Of a DNA stretch of 42,500 bases, positions 25,227-33,678 are shown piece after piece. Each line of letters begins with the position of its first letter. Position 1 is the stretch's first letter. The position numbers and the translations under genes are program-made. Source of the DNA: Brevibacillus choshinensis (GTDB lineage Bacteria; Bacillota; Bacilli; Brevibacillales; Brevibacillaceae); assembly GCF_001420695.1 (NCBI RefSeq), contig NZ_LJJB01000010.1:1975630-2018129 (forward strand), in the 5' to 3' direction. Under the pieces are notes generated by a model. The model searched no databases and was not told where the DNA came from. It saw only the letters and a program-made list of their open reading frames with translations.

Positions 25227-26186
25227 ATGCAAAAAAAGAAGCTGGTCCAGGTAAAGAACCTAACGAAGACCTTCACGATGGGAAAAGGGCTATCGCTGAA
25301 AGCTGCTGACAACGTCTCCTTTGATATTTATGAGGGAGAGACTTTCGGGCTGGTAGGCGAGTCTGGCTGCGGAAAATCGACGACAGGGCGCACAATCATT
25401 GGCTTGTATAACCCGACATCTGGGGAAGTCATCTTCGACGGACAGAACGTGCATCAAGCGTCTTCTAGTGAACGCAGAAAGCTGACTCACAACATGCAGA
25501 TGATTTTCCAAGACCCGTATGCATCCTTGAACCCACGGATGAACATTGCCGAGATTATCTCGGAAGGTCTGCAATTGAACGGGCTGTATAAAGGAAAAGA
25601 GAGAATGCAACGCGTCATTGAGTTGCTGGAGATGGTAGGTCTACAAAAAGAGCACGCGAACCGCTTCCCCCACGAATTCAGTGGCGGTCAGCGTCAGCGT
25701 ATCGGGATTGCCCGCGCGCTTGCTGTGAATCCACGGTTTGTGATTGCGGATGAGCCGATTTCTGCACTCGATGTGTCCGTACAGGCACAAGTCGTCAATC
25801 TGATGAAAAATCTGCAGCGGGAGCAAAATCTTACCTATTTGTTTATCGCACATGACCTGGCGATGGTAAAACATATCAGTGACCGCATCGGAGTGATGTA
25901 CTTAGGGAATATGGTTGAGATGACGGAGAGCGAAAAGCTGTATGAGGCTCCCAAACATCCGTATACCCAAGCCTTGCTGTCGGCCATTCCCGTCCCCGAT
26001 CCTGATCTTGAAAAGAGCCGAGAACGCAAAATCATTGAGGGCGACGTGCCGAGTCCGATTAATCCTCCGAGCGGGTGTGTGTTCCGTACCCGCTGTCCGG
26101 TGGCAAAAGAAGTATGTGCCCAACAGAAACCAGCTTGGCAGGAAGTCGAAACGGGCCATTTTGTCGCCTGTCACCTGTATCAATAA
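25227..26186 (+). CDS. ykfD: Oligopeptide ABC transporter ATPase YkfD
   Basis: The 319-residue ATPase is an OppF/DppF-type partner of DppD. It has Walker A GESGCGKST, signature FSGGQRQRIGIARAL, Walker B FVIADEPISALD and the histidine in FIAHDLAM. The C-terminal oligopeptide-transporter region PPSGCVFRTRCPVAKEVC has the expected cysteines. GGGGGAGGAG precedes ATG 25227. As last gene of the cluster it completes the importer with DppBCD and DppE; two terminators follow. Confidence 0.92.
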   Translation: MQKKKLVQVKNLTKTFTMGKGLSLKAADNVSFDIYEGETFGLVGESGCGKSTTGRTIIGLYNPTSGEVIFDGQNVHQASSSERRKLTHNMQMIFQDPYASLNPRMNIAEIISEGLQLNGLYKGKERMQRVIELLEMVGLQKEHANRFPHEFSGGQRQRIGIARALAVNPRFVIADEPISALDVSVQAQVVNLMKNLQREQNLTYLFIAHDLAMVKHISDRIGVMYLGNMVEMTESEKLYEAPKHPYTQALLSAIPVPDPDLEKSRERKIIEGDVPSPINPPSGCVFRTRCPVAKEVCAQQKPAWQEVETGHFVACHLYQ

Positions 26187-26223
26187 TCGACTGATTTTTT
26201 CACATCATTCGACATTTTTTGCG

Positions 26224-26255
26224 AAACCATCCTTTCACTCGGGGGATGGTTTTTT
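26224..26255 (+). terminator. First terminator after ykfD
   Basis: AAACCATCC (26224-26232) pairs with GGATGGTTT (26244-26252) and runs into TTT. Confidence 0.88.
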
Positions 26256-26260
26256 GGTTA

Positions 26261-26286
26261 GGAGAGCCAGCAAAACTCTCCTTTTT
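26261..26286 (+). terminator. Second terminator after ykfD
   Basis: GGAGAG (26261-26266) pairs with CTCTCC (26276-26281), followed by TTTTT. It stands six bases after the first, so the dpp-ykf unit has tandem terminators before the sigma factor gene. Confidence 0.75.
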
Positions 26287-26448
26287 ATGGAAGCGTTTCC
26301 ACTGAACTTTTATGTAAAGTGCTGTTAATATTCTGTAAACACGCAGGAATTGGACGACTTTTGTCGAAATACCGATACTATAAACATCTGGTAACAACTA
26401 GGCCAAACTTCATCGTGAATTTCCATTCCAGAGAAGTGAGGGTTGCAT

Positions 26449-27393
26449 ATGGCTCTGAGTACATCCTCATTCCAATCGACCCCCCGTCGTTGGCGGGAAG
26501 TCGAGACACAGCTAGGTATTACTGTGCCCCGGTCGCTCCGATCAGACACGTCTGCCCTGTTGTTTTTGGAAAGCGTCGCTGCAACACCCATGTTGGACAA
26601 AGAAGAAGAAATGGACTGTTTGGTTCGCTACCAACAAAATGCCGATCTGGAGGCCCGGGAAACCCTGGTGCGGGCGTACCTGCGTTACGTCGTAAGCACA
26701 GCGTTGCGACATTTGAAACGCGGCATGCCATTTCTAGATTTGATCCAAGAAGGAACTATTGGTTTGTTTACCGCTATTGATAAGTTTGATGTAAATCGCG
26801 GTGTTCGCCTCTACCATTATTCACACTGGTGGATTTCGCAGGCGATTACACGTGCGATCAATGACAAAGGAACGTTGATTCGTATTCCCGTTCACATGCA
26901 TGAACAGATTCGCCAGTATCAAAAGCAAGTGCTGCATTTGGTACACGCTCTGAACCGTACGCCAGATCGACTCGAAATTGCCGGATTGTTGGATATCCCA
27001 CTGGAAAAAGTAGATGCCATTGAGCTCGCTTTGATGATGAAGATGGAGTCCCTGGATGCCGAGCTGGACAGCGAAAATTGGCTGACGGGACACGAAGACG
27101 AATGTCTGAGCTACGCTGAAGTCATGGTCGATGGGGAGTCATCCCTCGATGACTGGATTGAGAAGGTGGATTTGCGCTCCCAAATGCGTGCCGCTCTCGA
27201 AAGACTTAGCCCTCGTGCACAAGAGATCATTTCCATGAGGTACGGCCTTTACGACGATCAGGTGTATACCTTAGAGGAAGTTGGCAAAATGTTCGGTTTA
27301 ACCCGCGAGCGCATACGCCAGATTGAAGCTACCACGATCGATCGGCTGCGCACACAAAAGGCATCTCGCGTTTTAAAAGATTATTTAACGTAA
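26449..27393 (+). CDS. RpoD-like sigma-70 family factor, diverged
   Basis: The 314-residue protein has sigma regions 2, 3 and 4 and lacks region 1.1. Region 2 reads FLDLIQEGTIGLFTAIDKFD and then RLYHYSHWWISQAITRAI, where the main sigma factor has F-S-T-Y-A-T-W-W-I-R-Q-A-I-T-R-A-I. Region 4.2 keeps YTLEEVGKMFGLTRERIRQI, close to SigA. It may read SigA-like -35 boxes but a changed -10 or a different melting property. The start ATG 26449 follows GTGAGG. It is a single-gene unit with its own terminator. It is not the main SigA, and I cannot name its regulon. Confidence 0.88.
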   Translation: MALSTSSFQSTPRRWREVETQLGITVPRSLRSDTSALLFLESVAATPMLDKEEEMDCLVRYQQNADLEARETLVRAYLRYVVSTALRHLKRGMPFLDLIQEGTIGLFTAIDKFDVNRGVRLYHYSHWWISQAITRAINDKGTLIRIPVHMHEQIRQYQKQVLHLVHALNRTPDRLEIAGLLDIPLEKVDAIELALMMKMESLDAELDSENWLTGHEDECLSYAEVMVDGESSLDDWIEKVDLRSQMRAALERLSPRAQEIISMRYGLYDDQVYTLEEVGKMFGLTRERIRQIEATTIDRLRTQKASRVLKDYLT

Positions 27394-27407
27394 AATAGAT
27401 CCGAATG

Positions 27408-27433
27408 ACCCCCTCCATGACGAGGGGGTTTTT
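27408..27433 (+). terminator. Terminator after the sigma factor gene
   Basis: ACCCCCTC (27408-27415) pairs with GAGGGGGT (27422-27429) around a six-base loop, followed by T residues. Confidence 0.92.
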
Positions 27434-27559
27434 CGTGCATACTGAAAAGTGTTAGGGTGCACTGGGGAAGGGGCGTAGTCTCTCTTTCTTGTGGTAAACT
27501 GTATAGATAAGTCTTTTTAGATTTTGATTTTGTTCACTGTGAAAAGGAGGATCGCCTTC

Positions 27560-28432
27560 ATGAGCGATTATTTAATAAGAGCAACCGGATTTAATGGACA
27601 CGTACGTGCTTTTGCCGCACGGACCACCACGATTGTAGAAGAAGTGCGCAGACGCCACGACATGTGGAATACCGCGACAGCAGCTGCTGGACGTACGCTG
27701 ACAGTCAGCTTGATGATGGGCGCGATGTTAAAAGGAGACGAGAGCCTCTATGTCAAAGTAAAAGGGGGAGGACCGATCGGCCAGATCATTGCGGAAGCCA
27801 ACGCTCACGGAGAAGGTGTCGCTTACGTAACCAACCCGCACGTTCATTTTGATCTCAATGAGAAAGGCAAGCTAGATGTGCGACGCGCGGTAGGGACGGA
27901 TGGCTTTGTTTATGTGACAAAGGATCTCGGACTGAAGGAGCCGTATCAAGGTAGCTCGCCCATCGTGTCAGGAGAGATTGGGGAGGACTTTACCTACTAT
28001 TTCGTGACGTCTGAGCAGACGCCATCAGCAGTAGGGGTAGGCGTTCTGGTCAATCCTGAGGATCGCTCGGTGCTGGCTGCGGGTGGATTTATTATCCAGC
28101 TTTTGCCGAATACACCGGAAGAAGTGGTGGCCAAAATGGAGGAGCGCCTGAGTGGGCTTCCGCAAGTGTCACGGATGATCGGAGAAGGGCTGTCACCAGA
28201 AGAGATCTTGGCAAAAGTTTTGGATGAGCCAAAGTTCCTTAGCCGTACAGAAATCAACTTCACCTGCAAATGCTCTTCGGACAAAGTCATTCAAGCACTG
28301 ATCAGCCTCGGACATGAGGAAATACAGAGCATGATCGATGAGCAGGGAGAGGCAGAAGTCCACTGCCATTTCTGTAATGAACGTTATCATTATGACAAGT
28401 CCGCGCTAGAGGACCTCATGAAAGACATGTAA
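27560..28432 (+). CDS. hslO: Redox-regulated chaperone Hsp33
   Basis: The 290-residue protein is Hsp33, a cytoplasmic holdase that turns on when oxidants strip zinc from its cysteines. The four zinc cysteines are present as CKC (C236, C238) and CHFC (C269, C272) at the C terminus. The N-terminal part shows the family sequence with AAAGRTLTVSLMMGAMLKGD. AAAGGAGG lies ten bases before ATG 27560. The same position next to prsA-like and cysK genes is seen in B. subtilis (yacC). Confidence 0.96.
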   Translation: MSDYLIRATGFNGHVRAFAARTTTIVEEVRRRHDMWNTATAAAGRTLTVSLMMGAMLKGDESLYVKVKGGGPIGQIIAEANAHGEGVAYVTNPHVHFDLNEKGKLDVRRAVGTDGFVYVTKDLGLKEPYQGSSPIVSGEIGEDFTYYFVTSEQTPSAVGVGVLVNPEDRSVLAAGGFIIQLLPNTPEEVVAKMEERLSGLPQVSRMIGEGLSPEEILAKVLDEPKFLSRTEINFTCKCSSDKVIQALISLGHEEIQSMIDEQGEAEVHCHFCNERYHYDKSALEDLMKDM

Positions 28433-28462
28433 GCGCGGCGATTGAGTTGGGGAGAGGATGGC

Positions 28463-29368
28463 ATGACCAACACAAAGGGGTTGTGGGCATTCATCGGAGC
28501 GCTGGTCCTGCTGCTGCTTGTTGTGACGTGGGCGTGGTACCAATCGTCAAGCAAGCTGCAGTCGGCCGCGGTCGTCGGGGGAACAACCATTAGCGAGGCT
28601 GAGTATGTGACTGCACTCAAGCAAAAATTCGGAACACAAGTCCTGCAAGACATGGTCAATCGGGAAGTGGTATTCCAAGCAGCCAAACAGCAGGGGATCA
28701 CGGTGGACCAAAAACAACTGGATCAGGAGATCGCTCAAATCCGACAAAGCTATGGAAGTGAAACGGATAGCGAATTCCAGCAGGCATTAATCAAGCAGGC
28801 GGGGATAACAGAAGAGTCTTTGCGACAGGAAATTACATACCAACTACTGCTTCAGGCTCTGGCCACCAAGGACATCGTAATCAAGGACGAAGAATTACTC
28901 GCTTTCTACAACAACCATCCGGAGCGCTATGCCAGGCCGATGCAGGTGAGACTCTGGCAGATTGTAGTCGCTTCACAGGAAGAGGCGGGTCAGGTCATCT
29001 CCGAACTAAAACAAGGCGCTAACTTCCAGGCGTTAGCAAAAGAAAGGTCGATCGATTCTCTGACAGCAGCCAATGGCGGAGATATGGGATGGATTTCGCT
29101 AGGCGATACCCGAATACCGGACGCATCCAAGGACATTGTGGCTGATCTGAGCACCAAGAAAACCAGTGACCCAGTCATGCTAGATGAGAATAACTATGCT
29201 ATCTATCGCATTGCAGAACGCAGGGAAGCGCAACAACAGACGTTTGATCAGGTCAAGGAAGAGATACGAAGAGAGCTTGCTTTTGCTCAAGTAGAGTCTC
29301 TCGATGATGTGATGGAACGGCTGCGCAACGCAGTAGGAGTCCAGATTTCTGGGCAAATGCAGCATTGA
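28463..29368 (+). CDS. Membrane-anchored peptidyl-prolyl isomerase, PrsA/YacD-like
   Basis: The 301-residue protein has an N-terminal membrane helix (LWAFIGALVLLLLVVTWAWY) without a lipobox cysteine, a SurA/PrsA-type N domain (VVGGTTISEAEYVTALKQKF) and a parvulin domain around residues 150-250 (QVRLWQIVVASQEEAGQVI, then GGDMGWISLGD). It likely helps fold exported proteins on the outer face of the membrane. ATG 28463 follows GGGGAGAGG. It corresponds by position to yacD of B. subtilis. A promoter for cysK begins inside its last codon. Confidence 0.88.
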   Translation: MTNTKGLWAFIGALVLLLLVVTWAWYQSSSKLQSAAVVGGTTISEAEYVTALKQKFGTQVLQDMVNREVVFQAAKQQGITVDQKQLDQEIAQIRQSYGSETDSEFQQALIKQAGITEESLRQEITYQLLLQALATKDIVIKDEELLAFYNNHPERYARPMQVRLWQIVVASQEEAGQVISELKQGANFQALAKERSIDSLTAANGGDMGWISLGDTRIPDASKDIVADLSTKKTSDPVMLDENNYAIYRIAERREAQQQTFDQVKEEIRRELAFAQVESLDDVMERLRNAVGVQISGQMQH

Positions 29369-29393
29369 CCAAATAGGCAACGGTTGATATAAT
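29365..29393 (+). promoter_or_regulatory. Sigma-A promoter for cysK
   Basis: TTGACC (29365-29370) and TATAAT (29388-29393) are exactly 17 bases apart. The -35 overlaps the stop codon of the preceding gene. Transcription would start near 29400, leaving a leader of about 50 bases. Confidence 0.75.
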
Positions 29394-29449
29394 TACACCA
29401 ATAAAACCCAGCATTTTACTCGGCTATAATAAATAAGGAGGCAGGACCT

Positions 29450-30382
29450 ATGCGCGTGGCAAATTCGATTACGGAATTGATTGGATCGACACCGTTGGTA
29501 AAGCTCAATCGCGTGGTTAGCGAAGAAATTGCAGACATTTACTTGAAGTTGGAATTTTTCAACCCAGGTAGCAGTGTAAAAGACCGGATTGCATTGGCCA
29601 TGATCGAAGCGGCTGAAGCAGATGGCAGTCTAAAACCGGGCGACACTATCATTGAGCCTACGAGCGGAAATACAGGGATTGGCTTGGCGATGGTCGCTGC
29701 TGCAAAAGGATATCGGGCGATTCTGGTCATGCCAGAGACAATGAGTATCGAGCGTCGCAACCTGCTGCGTGCGTATGGGGCTGAGCTTGTACTGACTCCT
29801 GGTAGTGAAGGAATGGGAGGAGCTATTCGCAAAGCGGAAGAGCTCGCAAAAGAAAATGACTCGTACTTTATCCCTCAACAATTTAAAAATGAAGCGAACC
29901 CTGCTATTCACCGCGATACGACTGCGCGTGAATTGCTGGAGCAAGCAAAGGAAATCGGCGGTGTAGATGCGTTTATTTCTGGCGTTGGTACTGGTGGTAC
30001 GATCACGGGTGTCGGTCAAGTGCTACGTGAAAGCTACCCGAGCGTGAAAATTGTAGCAGTCGAGCCAGCAGCTTCTCCTGTTCTTTCCGGTGGCAAACCA
30101 GGTCCTCATAAAATCCAGGGGATCGGTGCGGGCTTTGTTCCAGAAATCCTGGATACCCAAATCTATGATGAGATCATTAAGGTCGAAAACGAAGATGCGT
30201 TTGAAACCGCGCGTCGCGTAGCTCGTCAAGAAGGAATCCTCGGGGGTATCTCTTCTGGAGCTGCTATTCACGCTGCCCTGAAGGTAGCAACTGAGCTGGG
30301 CAAAGGGAAAAAAGTGATCGTCATCATTCCTTCGAACGGTGAGCGCTACCTGTCGACTCCGCTGTATCAATTCGAAGACTAA
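29450..30382 (+). CDS. cysK: Cysteine synthase (O-acetylserine sulfhydrylase) CysK
   Basis: The 310-residue PLP enzyme makes L-cysteine from O-acetylserine and sulfide in the cytoplasm. The PLP lysine is in the SSVKDRIAL motif, the substrate loop in [20 protein letters not shown] and the phosphate cup in [13 protein letters not shown]. Length matches the family. AAGGAGG precedes ATG 29450. It has its own promoter and a terminator after it. Confidence 0.96.
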   Translation: MRVANSITELIGSTPLVKLNRVVSEEIADIYLKLEFFNPGSSVKDRIALAMIEAAEADGSLKPGDTIIEPTSGNTGIGLAMVAAAKGYRAILVMPETMSIERRNLLRAYGAELVLTPGSEGMGGAIRKAEELAKENDSYFIPQQFKNEANPAIHRDTTARELLEQAKEIGGVDAFISGVGTGGTITGVGQVLRESYPSVKIVAVEPAASPVLSGGKPGPHKIQGIGAGFVPEILDTQIYDEIIKVENEDAFETARRVARQEGILGGISSGAAIHAALKVATELGKGKKVIVIIPSNGERYLSTPLYQFED

Positions 30383-30401
30383 GAGATACTGCATTTACCA
30401 G

Positions 30402-30443
30402 GACCACGCAGGGTCAGATTTGGCCGCGTGGTCTTTTCTTTTT
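30402..30443 (+). terminator. Terminator after cysK
   Basis: GACCACGC (30402-30409) pairs with GCGTGGTC (30426-30433), followed by TTTTCTTTTT. Confidence 0.85.
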
Positions 30444-30457
30444 GTATCAATCAACTA

Positions 30458-30463
30458 TATAAT
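30458..30463 (+). promoter_or_regulatory. Possible -10 box for pabB
   Basis: A perfect TATAAT lies 41 bases before pabB, just after the cysK terminator. The matching -35 position (TTTCTT) is poor, so this rests mainly on the -10 and on context. Confidence 0.35.
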
Positions 30464-30503
30464 GAACGGATAAAACATCCTGGAGACCGGAGTGTGAATA
30501 GGA

Positions 30504-31997
30504 TTGTTGTTCCCAACGTATACAGAGTGCCAGGCTTATGCAAACATTTACCCATTCGTGCCAATTACGACTCGCAGACCGTGGCCAGCGCAGCTCGATC
30601 CTTGGCAGGTGCTGACGAGCCTCCATCCATCCTTGCAAGATGCAGTGCTATTAGAGAGTGGACGAGCGGGTCGTTACACTTTTCTTGCCTATGAACCGAT
30701 TGCGACCTTGCGCAGTAAACAGGGAGAAACGATCATCTCCTATCCAGATGGTCACATCGAGAATGCAGCTAGCGATCCATTAGCTGCCTTGCGTGAGCTG
30801 CTGGGTGCCTACCAGACACCTGTCATTCCAGACATGCCAGACTTTTCCGGTGGGGCGGTAGGTTATATGAGCTACGATATGAATCGTTTTTTTGAGCCAA
30901 GCCTGCCTCAGATCGCGACTGACGACTTACAGTTGCCGGACCTGTATGTTATGATAATGCAAGACCTTCTTGTCTTTGATCATATGACACGTGAAATGAT
31001 CTTTGTGACCCATTTGGCTTCGAACCACTTGAATGAAGAGACCTATCAAAAGGCTGCAGAAACGCTTGTGCAACGTGCGAATGCGCTGGAAGGTTTAATC
31101 ATGGCCGAAGATGACGTCGATTGGGACGCTTTGCGAAAGAGACCGTTGGCGCAACAGACACCGGCTTCCGTATCATTCGGCAAAGACCATTTCGAGGATG
31201 CCGTTCGCCGGATTCAAGAGTATATTGCCCAAGGAGATGTTTTTCAGGTCAATCTGTCTGTTCGGCAGAGCAAACCGATGAAAGTGACAGCTCCTGACGT
31301 ATACGAGGTCCTGCGTAAGCTGAATCCATCGCCGTACATGGGATACCTCAGCTTTCCTGAGTTTCAGCTGGTCAGTGCTTCGCCGGAGCTGTTGGTAAAG
31401 GTGAAGGGCTGCGAAGTGCATACTCGTCCGATTGCAGGGACTCGCCCACGGGGACAGACCGATGAGCAGGATGAAGCGTTGGCACGCGAACTGATTGACA
31501 ACGAAAAGGAACGCGCCGAGCACGTCATGCTGGTCGATTTGGAACGGAATGATCTTGGACGTGTATGCCGTTTTGGCAGTGTGGAAGTGAGCGAGTTCAT
31601 GGTGGTGGAGAAGTATTCCCACGTCATGCACATCGTCTCCCATGTCAAAGGCGAGCTGGCAGCAGACAAGGATGCGTTTGATGCTGTAGCGGCTGCTTTT
31701 CCGGGAGGCACGATCACGGGAGCACCCAAGGTCCGAACGATGGAAATCATCGAGGAGCTGGAGCCCGTCAAACGAGGCATGTACACAGGTTCCATTGGTT
31801 GGTTCGGTTTCAATGGAGAAGTCGAGGTCAATATTGCCATCCGTACGATGGTGGTCAAGGATGGCATGGCTCACGTTCAAGCGGGAGCGGGGATCGTCAT
31901 CGATTCCGTGCCAGAGGCAGAGTATGCGGAGTCACTGAAAAAGGCAGAAGCGTTGTGGAAGGCGCTTGAGTTGAGCGAGCAGAGAACGATGAGTTGA
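30504..31997 (+). CDS. pabB: Aminodeoxychorismate synthase component I PabB
   Basis: The 497-residue protein is a chorismate-binding enzyme of the PabB/TrpE family. The N-terminal anthranilate-synthase I domain is followed by the catalytic domain with [30 protein letters not shown] and the [20 protein letters not shown] segment. With PabA it turns chorismate and glutamine into 4-amino-4-deoxychorismate for folate. TrpE is the alternative, but the position before pabA and the fol genes favours PabB. The start TTG 30504 is the first possible one; GGAG lies eleven bases upstream. Confidence 0.92.
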   Translation: MLFPTYTECQAYANIYPFVPITTRRPWPAQLDPWQVLTSLHPSLQDAVLLESGRAGRYTFLAYEPIATLRSKQGETIISYPDGHIENAASDPLAALRELLGAYQTPVIPDMPDFSGGAVGYMSYDMNRFFEPSLPQIATDDLQLPDLYVMIMQDLLVFDHMTREMIFVTHLASNHLNEETYQKAAETLVQRANALEGLIMAEDDVDWDALRKRPLAQQTPASVSFGKDHFEDAVRRIQEYIAQGDVFQVNLSVRQSKPMKVTAPDVYEVLRKLNPSPYMGYLSFPEFQLVSASPELLVKVKGCEVHTRPIAGTRPRGQTDEQDEALARELIDNEKERAEHVMLVDLERNDLGRVCRFGSVEVSEFMVVEKYSHVMHIVSHVKGELAADKDAFDAVAAAFPGGTITGAPKVRTMEIIEELEPVKRGMYTGSIGWFGFNGEVEVNIAIRTMVVKDGMAHVQAGAGIVIDSVPEAEYAESLKKAEALWKALELSEQRTMS

Positions 31998-32014
31998 GAG
32001 GAGATGAGCGTATC

Positions 32015-32599
32015 ATGATTTTGATGATTGATAATTACGATTCTTTTACCTACAATTTGGTGCAGTATGTGGGGGAGCTGGGTGAAGAGCTGCAGGTTTA
32101 CCGCAATGACAAGATTACGCTGGAAGAAATCGAAAGACTGTCCCCGGACTATCTGATGATTTCACCTGGCCCGTGCACGCCGAATGAAGCGGGGATTAGC
32201 ATGGATGTCATTCGCCATTTTGCCGGAAAGATCCCGATCATGGGGGTCTGCCTCGGTCATCAGTCCATCGGGCAAGTGTTTGGAGGCAAGGTCATCCGTG
32301 CTGAGCGATTGATGCACGGAAAAACGTCCGAAGTTTTGCATGATGGGAAAACCATTTTTCAAGACATTCCGTCGCCGTTTACCGCTGCACGCTATCACTC
32401 GCTGATCGTGGAGGAGTCCTCGATTCCGAGTGAGCTGGAAATAACGGCACGTACGGCTGAAGGTGAAATCATGGCGATCCGTCACCGGGAGTATCCCATC
32501 GAAGGGGTGCAGTTCCATCCGGAGTCGATCATTACCCAGCATGGGAAGCAGCTCCTGAAAAACTTCCTGAACGCATATGCGCGTCATACGACAGGTTAA
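32015..32599 (+). CDS. pabA: Aminodeoxychorismate/anthranilate synthase component II PabA
   Basis: The 194-residue glutamine amidotransferase has the catalytic triad: cysteine in [10 protein letters not shown], histidine and glutamate in VQFHPESI. The [13 protein letters not shown] opening is typical. It supplies ammonia to PabB, and in Bacillus the same protein also serves tryptophan synthesis. The start ATG 32015 follows GAGAGGAGA about ten bases upstream; a TTG at 31994 that overlaps pabB is less likely. A terminator follows, splitting it from the next genes. Confidence 0.93.
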   Translation: MILMIDNYDSFTYNLVQYVGELGEELQVYRNDKITLEEIERLSPDYLMISPGPCTPNEAGISMDVIRHFAGKIPIMGVCLGHQSIGQVFGGKVIRAERLMHGKTSEVLHDGKTIFQDIPSPFTAARYHSLIVEESSIPSELEITARTAEGEIMAIRHREYPIEGVQFHPESIITQHGKQLLKNFLNAYARHTTG

Positions 32600-32618
32600 C
32601 GATAGAGTGAATAGAGAG

Positions 32619-32648
32619 AATGCCGCCTTGATAACGGGCGGCATTTTT
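32619..32648 (+). terminator. Terminator after pabA
   Basis: AATGCCGCC (32619-32627) pairs with GGCGGCATT (32637-32645), followed by TTT. It ends the pabBA unit before the Tat module. Confidence 0.88.
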
Positions 32649-32705
32649 ACGTTTCGTGTAGGAACTCGCTTTTGTGACGGAATTACGTCGTTTCCAGCCT
32701 TACCC

Positions 32706-32734
32706 TCTACAGCATGTGGTTAGCTGTGTACAAT
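32706..32734 (+). promoter_or_regulatory. Possible promoter for the first tatC
   Basis: TCTACA (32706-32711) and TACAAT (32729-32734) are 17 bases apart. It would start transcription around 32741, close to the ribosome site AGGAAGGGGGGAAG. Confidence 0.45.
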
Positions 32735-32758
32735 GAAGGGAGGAAGGGGGGAAGCGTT

Positions 32759-33511
32759 TTGGCAGACCAACGCGAGATGACGGTGGTTAGGCACTTGACA
32801 GAATTGCGCAAGCGATTGGTCTGGGTGTTGGCTGTATTCGTTATCGCAGTACTCGCAGGACTCTTTTTCGCAGGTCCTGTTATTGAATATTTGAAAGAAC
32901 AGCCAATGGCTGATGGTGTACCGATTATTTCCCGTCGCCCCTCTGACGCACTGAGCGTATACATGCAGTTTGCCGTGCTGATCGGTGTGGTTCTTTCTCT
33001 TCCGGTAGCTTTGTACCACACGTGGCGATTTGTTTCAAACGGACTGAGCAATCGCGAGAGACGCTTGACCATGTACTTCATTCCAGCTGCCTTTTTCTTG
33101 TTTGTGGCTGGTATTTTGTTCGGTTATTATGTCGTATTTTCTATGATGATGAAGTTTTTGACTCAAATGTCGACAACGATCGGGGCTACCCCTAATTACG
33201 GGATTGGCGAGTACTTTGATTTCCTGTTTGATATGGTGATCCCGATTGGTGTGTTGTTCGAATTACCGATACTCGTGGTGTTCCTTACCAGATTGCGAAT
33301 TTTAAATCCTATGCGGCTGGCCAAGATCCGTCGGTTTGCGTATTTCGGCATAACGGTTGTGACGTTTATCTTGACCCCACCGGAGATTGTTACGGAAATT
33401 CTGGTGACCATTCCGCTACTCCTTTTGTACGAGTTGAGCATTTGGCTGTCACGTATCGTTTACCGCAAGCAAGTAAAAGAAGACGAAGAATGGGAAAAGA
33501 GCGCCGTGTAG
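32759..33511 (+). CDS. tatC: Sec-independent protein translocase TatC (first copy)
   Basis: The 250-residue membrane protein is TatC, the receptor for twin-arginine signal peptides. It has the N-terminal VVRHLTELRKRL motif and six helices, with the conserved FELP loop (GVLFELPILVVFL) and a late TPPEIVTEI stretch. TTG 32759 is chosen because AGGGGGGAAG lies just upstream and the protein then begins MADQREMTVVRHL; a start at 32714 would lie inside the predicted promoter. It is flanked by a promoter and a terminator, so it is likely made separately from the phoX-tatA-tatC unit. Confidence 0.93.
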   Translation: MADQREMTVVRHLTELRKRLVWVLAVFVIAVLAGLFFAGPVIEYLKEQPMADGVPIISRRPSDALSVYMQFAVLIGVVLSLPVALYHTWRFVSNGLSNRERRLTMYFIPAAFFLFVAGILFGYYVVFSMMMKFLTQMSTTIGATPNYGIGEYFDFLFDMVIPIGVLFELPILVVFLTRLRILNPMRLAKIRRFAYFGITVVTFILTPPEIVTEILVTIPLLLLYELSIWLSRIVYRKQVKEDEEWEKSAV

Positions 33512-33530
33512 CACGCGTATCCTATTCTAT

Positions 33531-33562
33531 TACCGCCTTGTAAAGCAGGGCGGTATTTTTTT
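33531..33562 (+). terminator. Terminator after the first tatC
   Basis: TACCGCC (33531-33537) pairs with GGCGGTA (33549-33555), followed by seven T residues. Confidence 0.88.
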
Positions 33563-33590
33563 GTGCAAATTTACAGAAGGGTTGGAATTC

Positions 33591-33618
33591 TTAACAGGGA
33601 CTTTATAAAGCGTTAACG
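33591..33618 (+). promoter_or_regulatory. PhoP-box-like triple repeat before phoX
   Basis: TTAACA (33591), TTTATA (33602) and TTAACG (33613) start exactly 11 bases apart. PhoP of B. subtilis binds direct repeats of TT(A/C/T)A(A/C/T)A at this spacing. A -10 box TACAAT follows at 33639-33644, with no recognisable -35, as expected for an activated promoter. The predicted start near 33651 places the repeats at about -60 to -33. Confidence 0.7.
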
Positions 33619-33638
33619 GGACCTAGATATAAGGCATG

Positions 33639-33644
33639 TACAAT
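33639..33644 (+). promoter_or_regulatory. -10 box of the phoX promoter
   Basis: TACAAT lies 20 bases after the last PhoP-like repeat and 34 bases before the phoX start. An in-frame ATG at 33646 would sit at the transcription start itself, so it is not the translation start. Confidence 0.55.
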
Positions 33645-33678
33645 TATGAAGAAAGATGACGAAAAGGAGCGATTGTAC

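Noticed and set aside
31173-31880. Open minus-strand frame of 235 codons
   Set aside because: It is antisense to the catalytic part of pabB and shows no motif of its own.
32640-32758. PhoP box before the first tatC
   Set aside because: I looked for TTAACA-type repeats at 11-base spacing as found before phoX and saw none.
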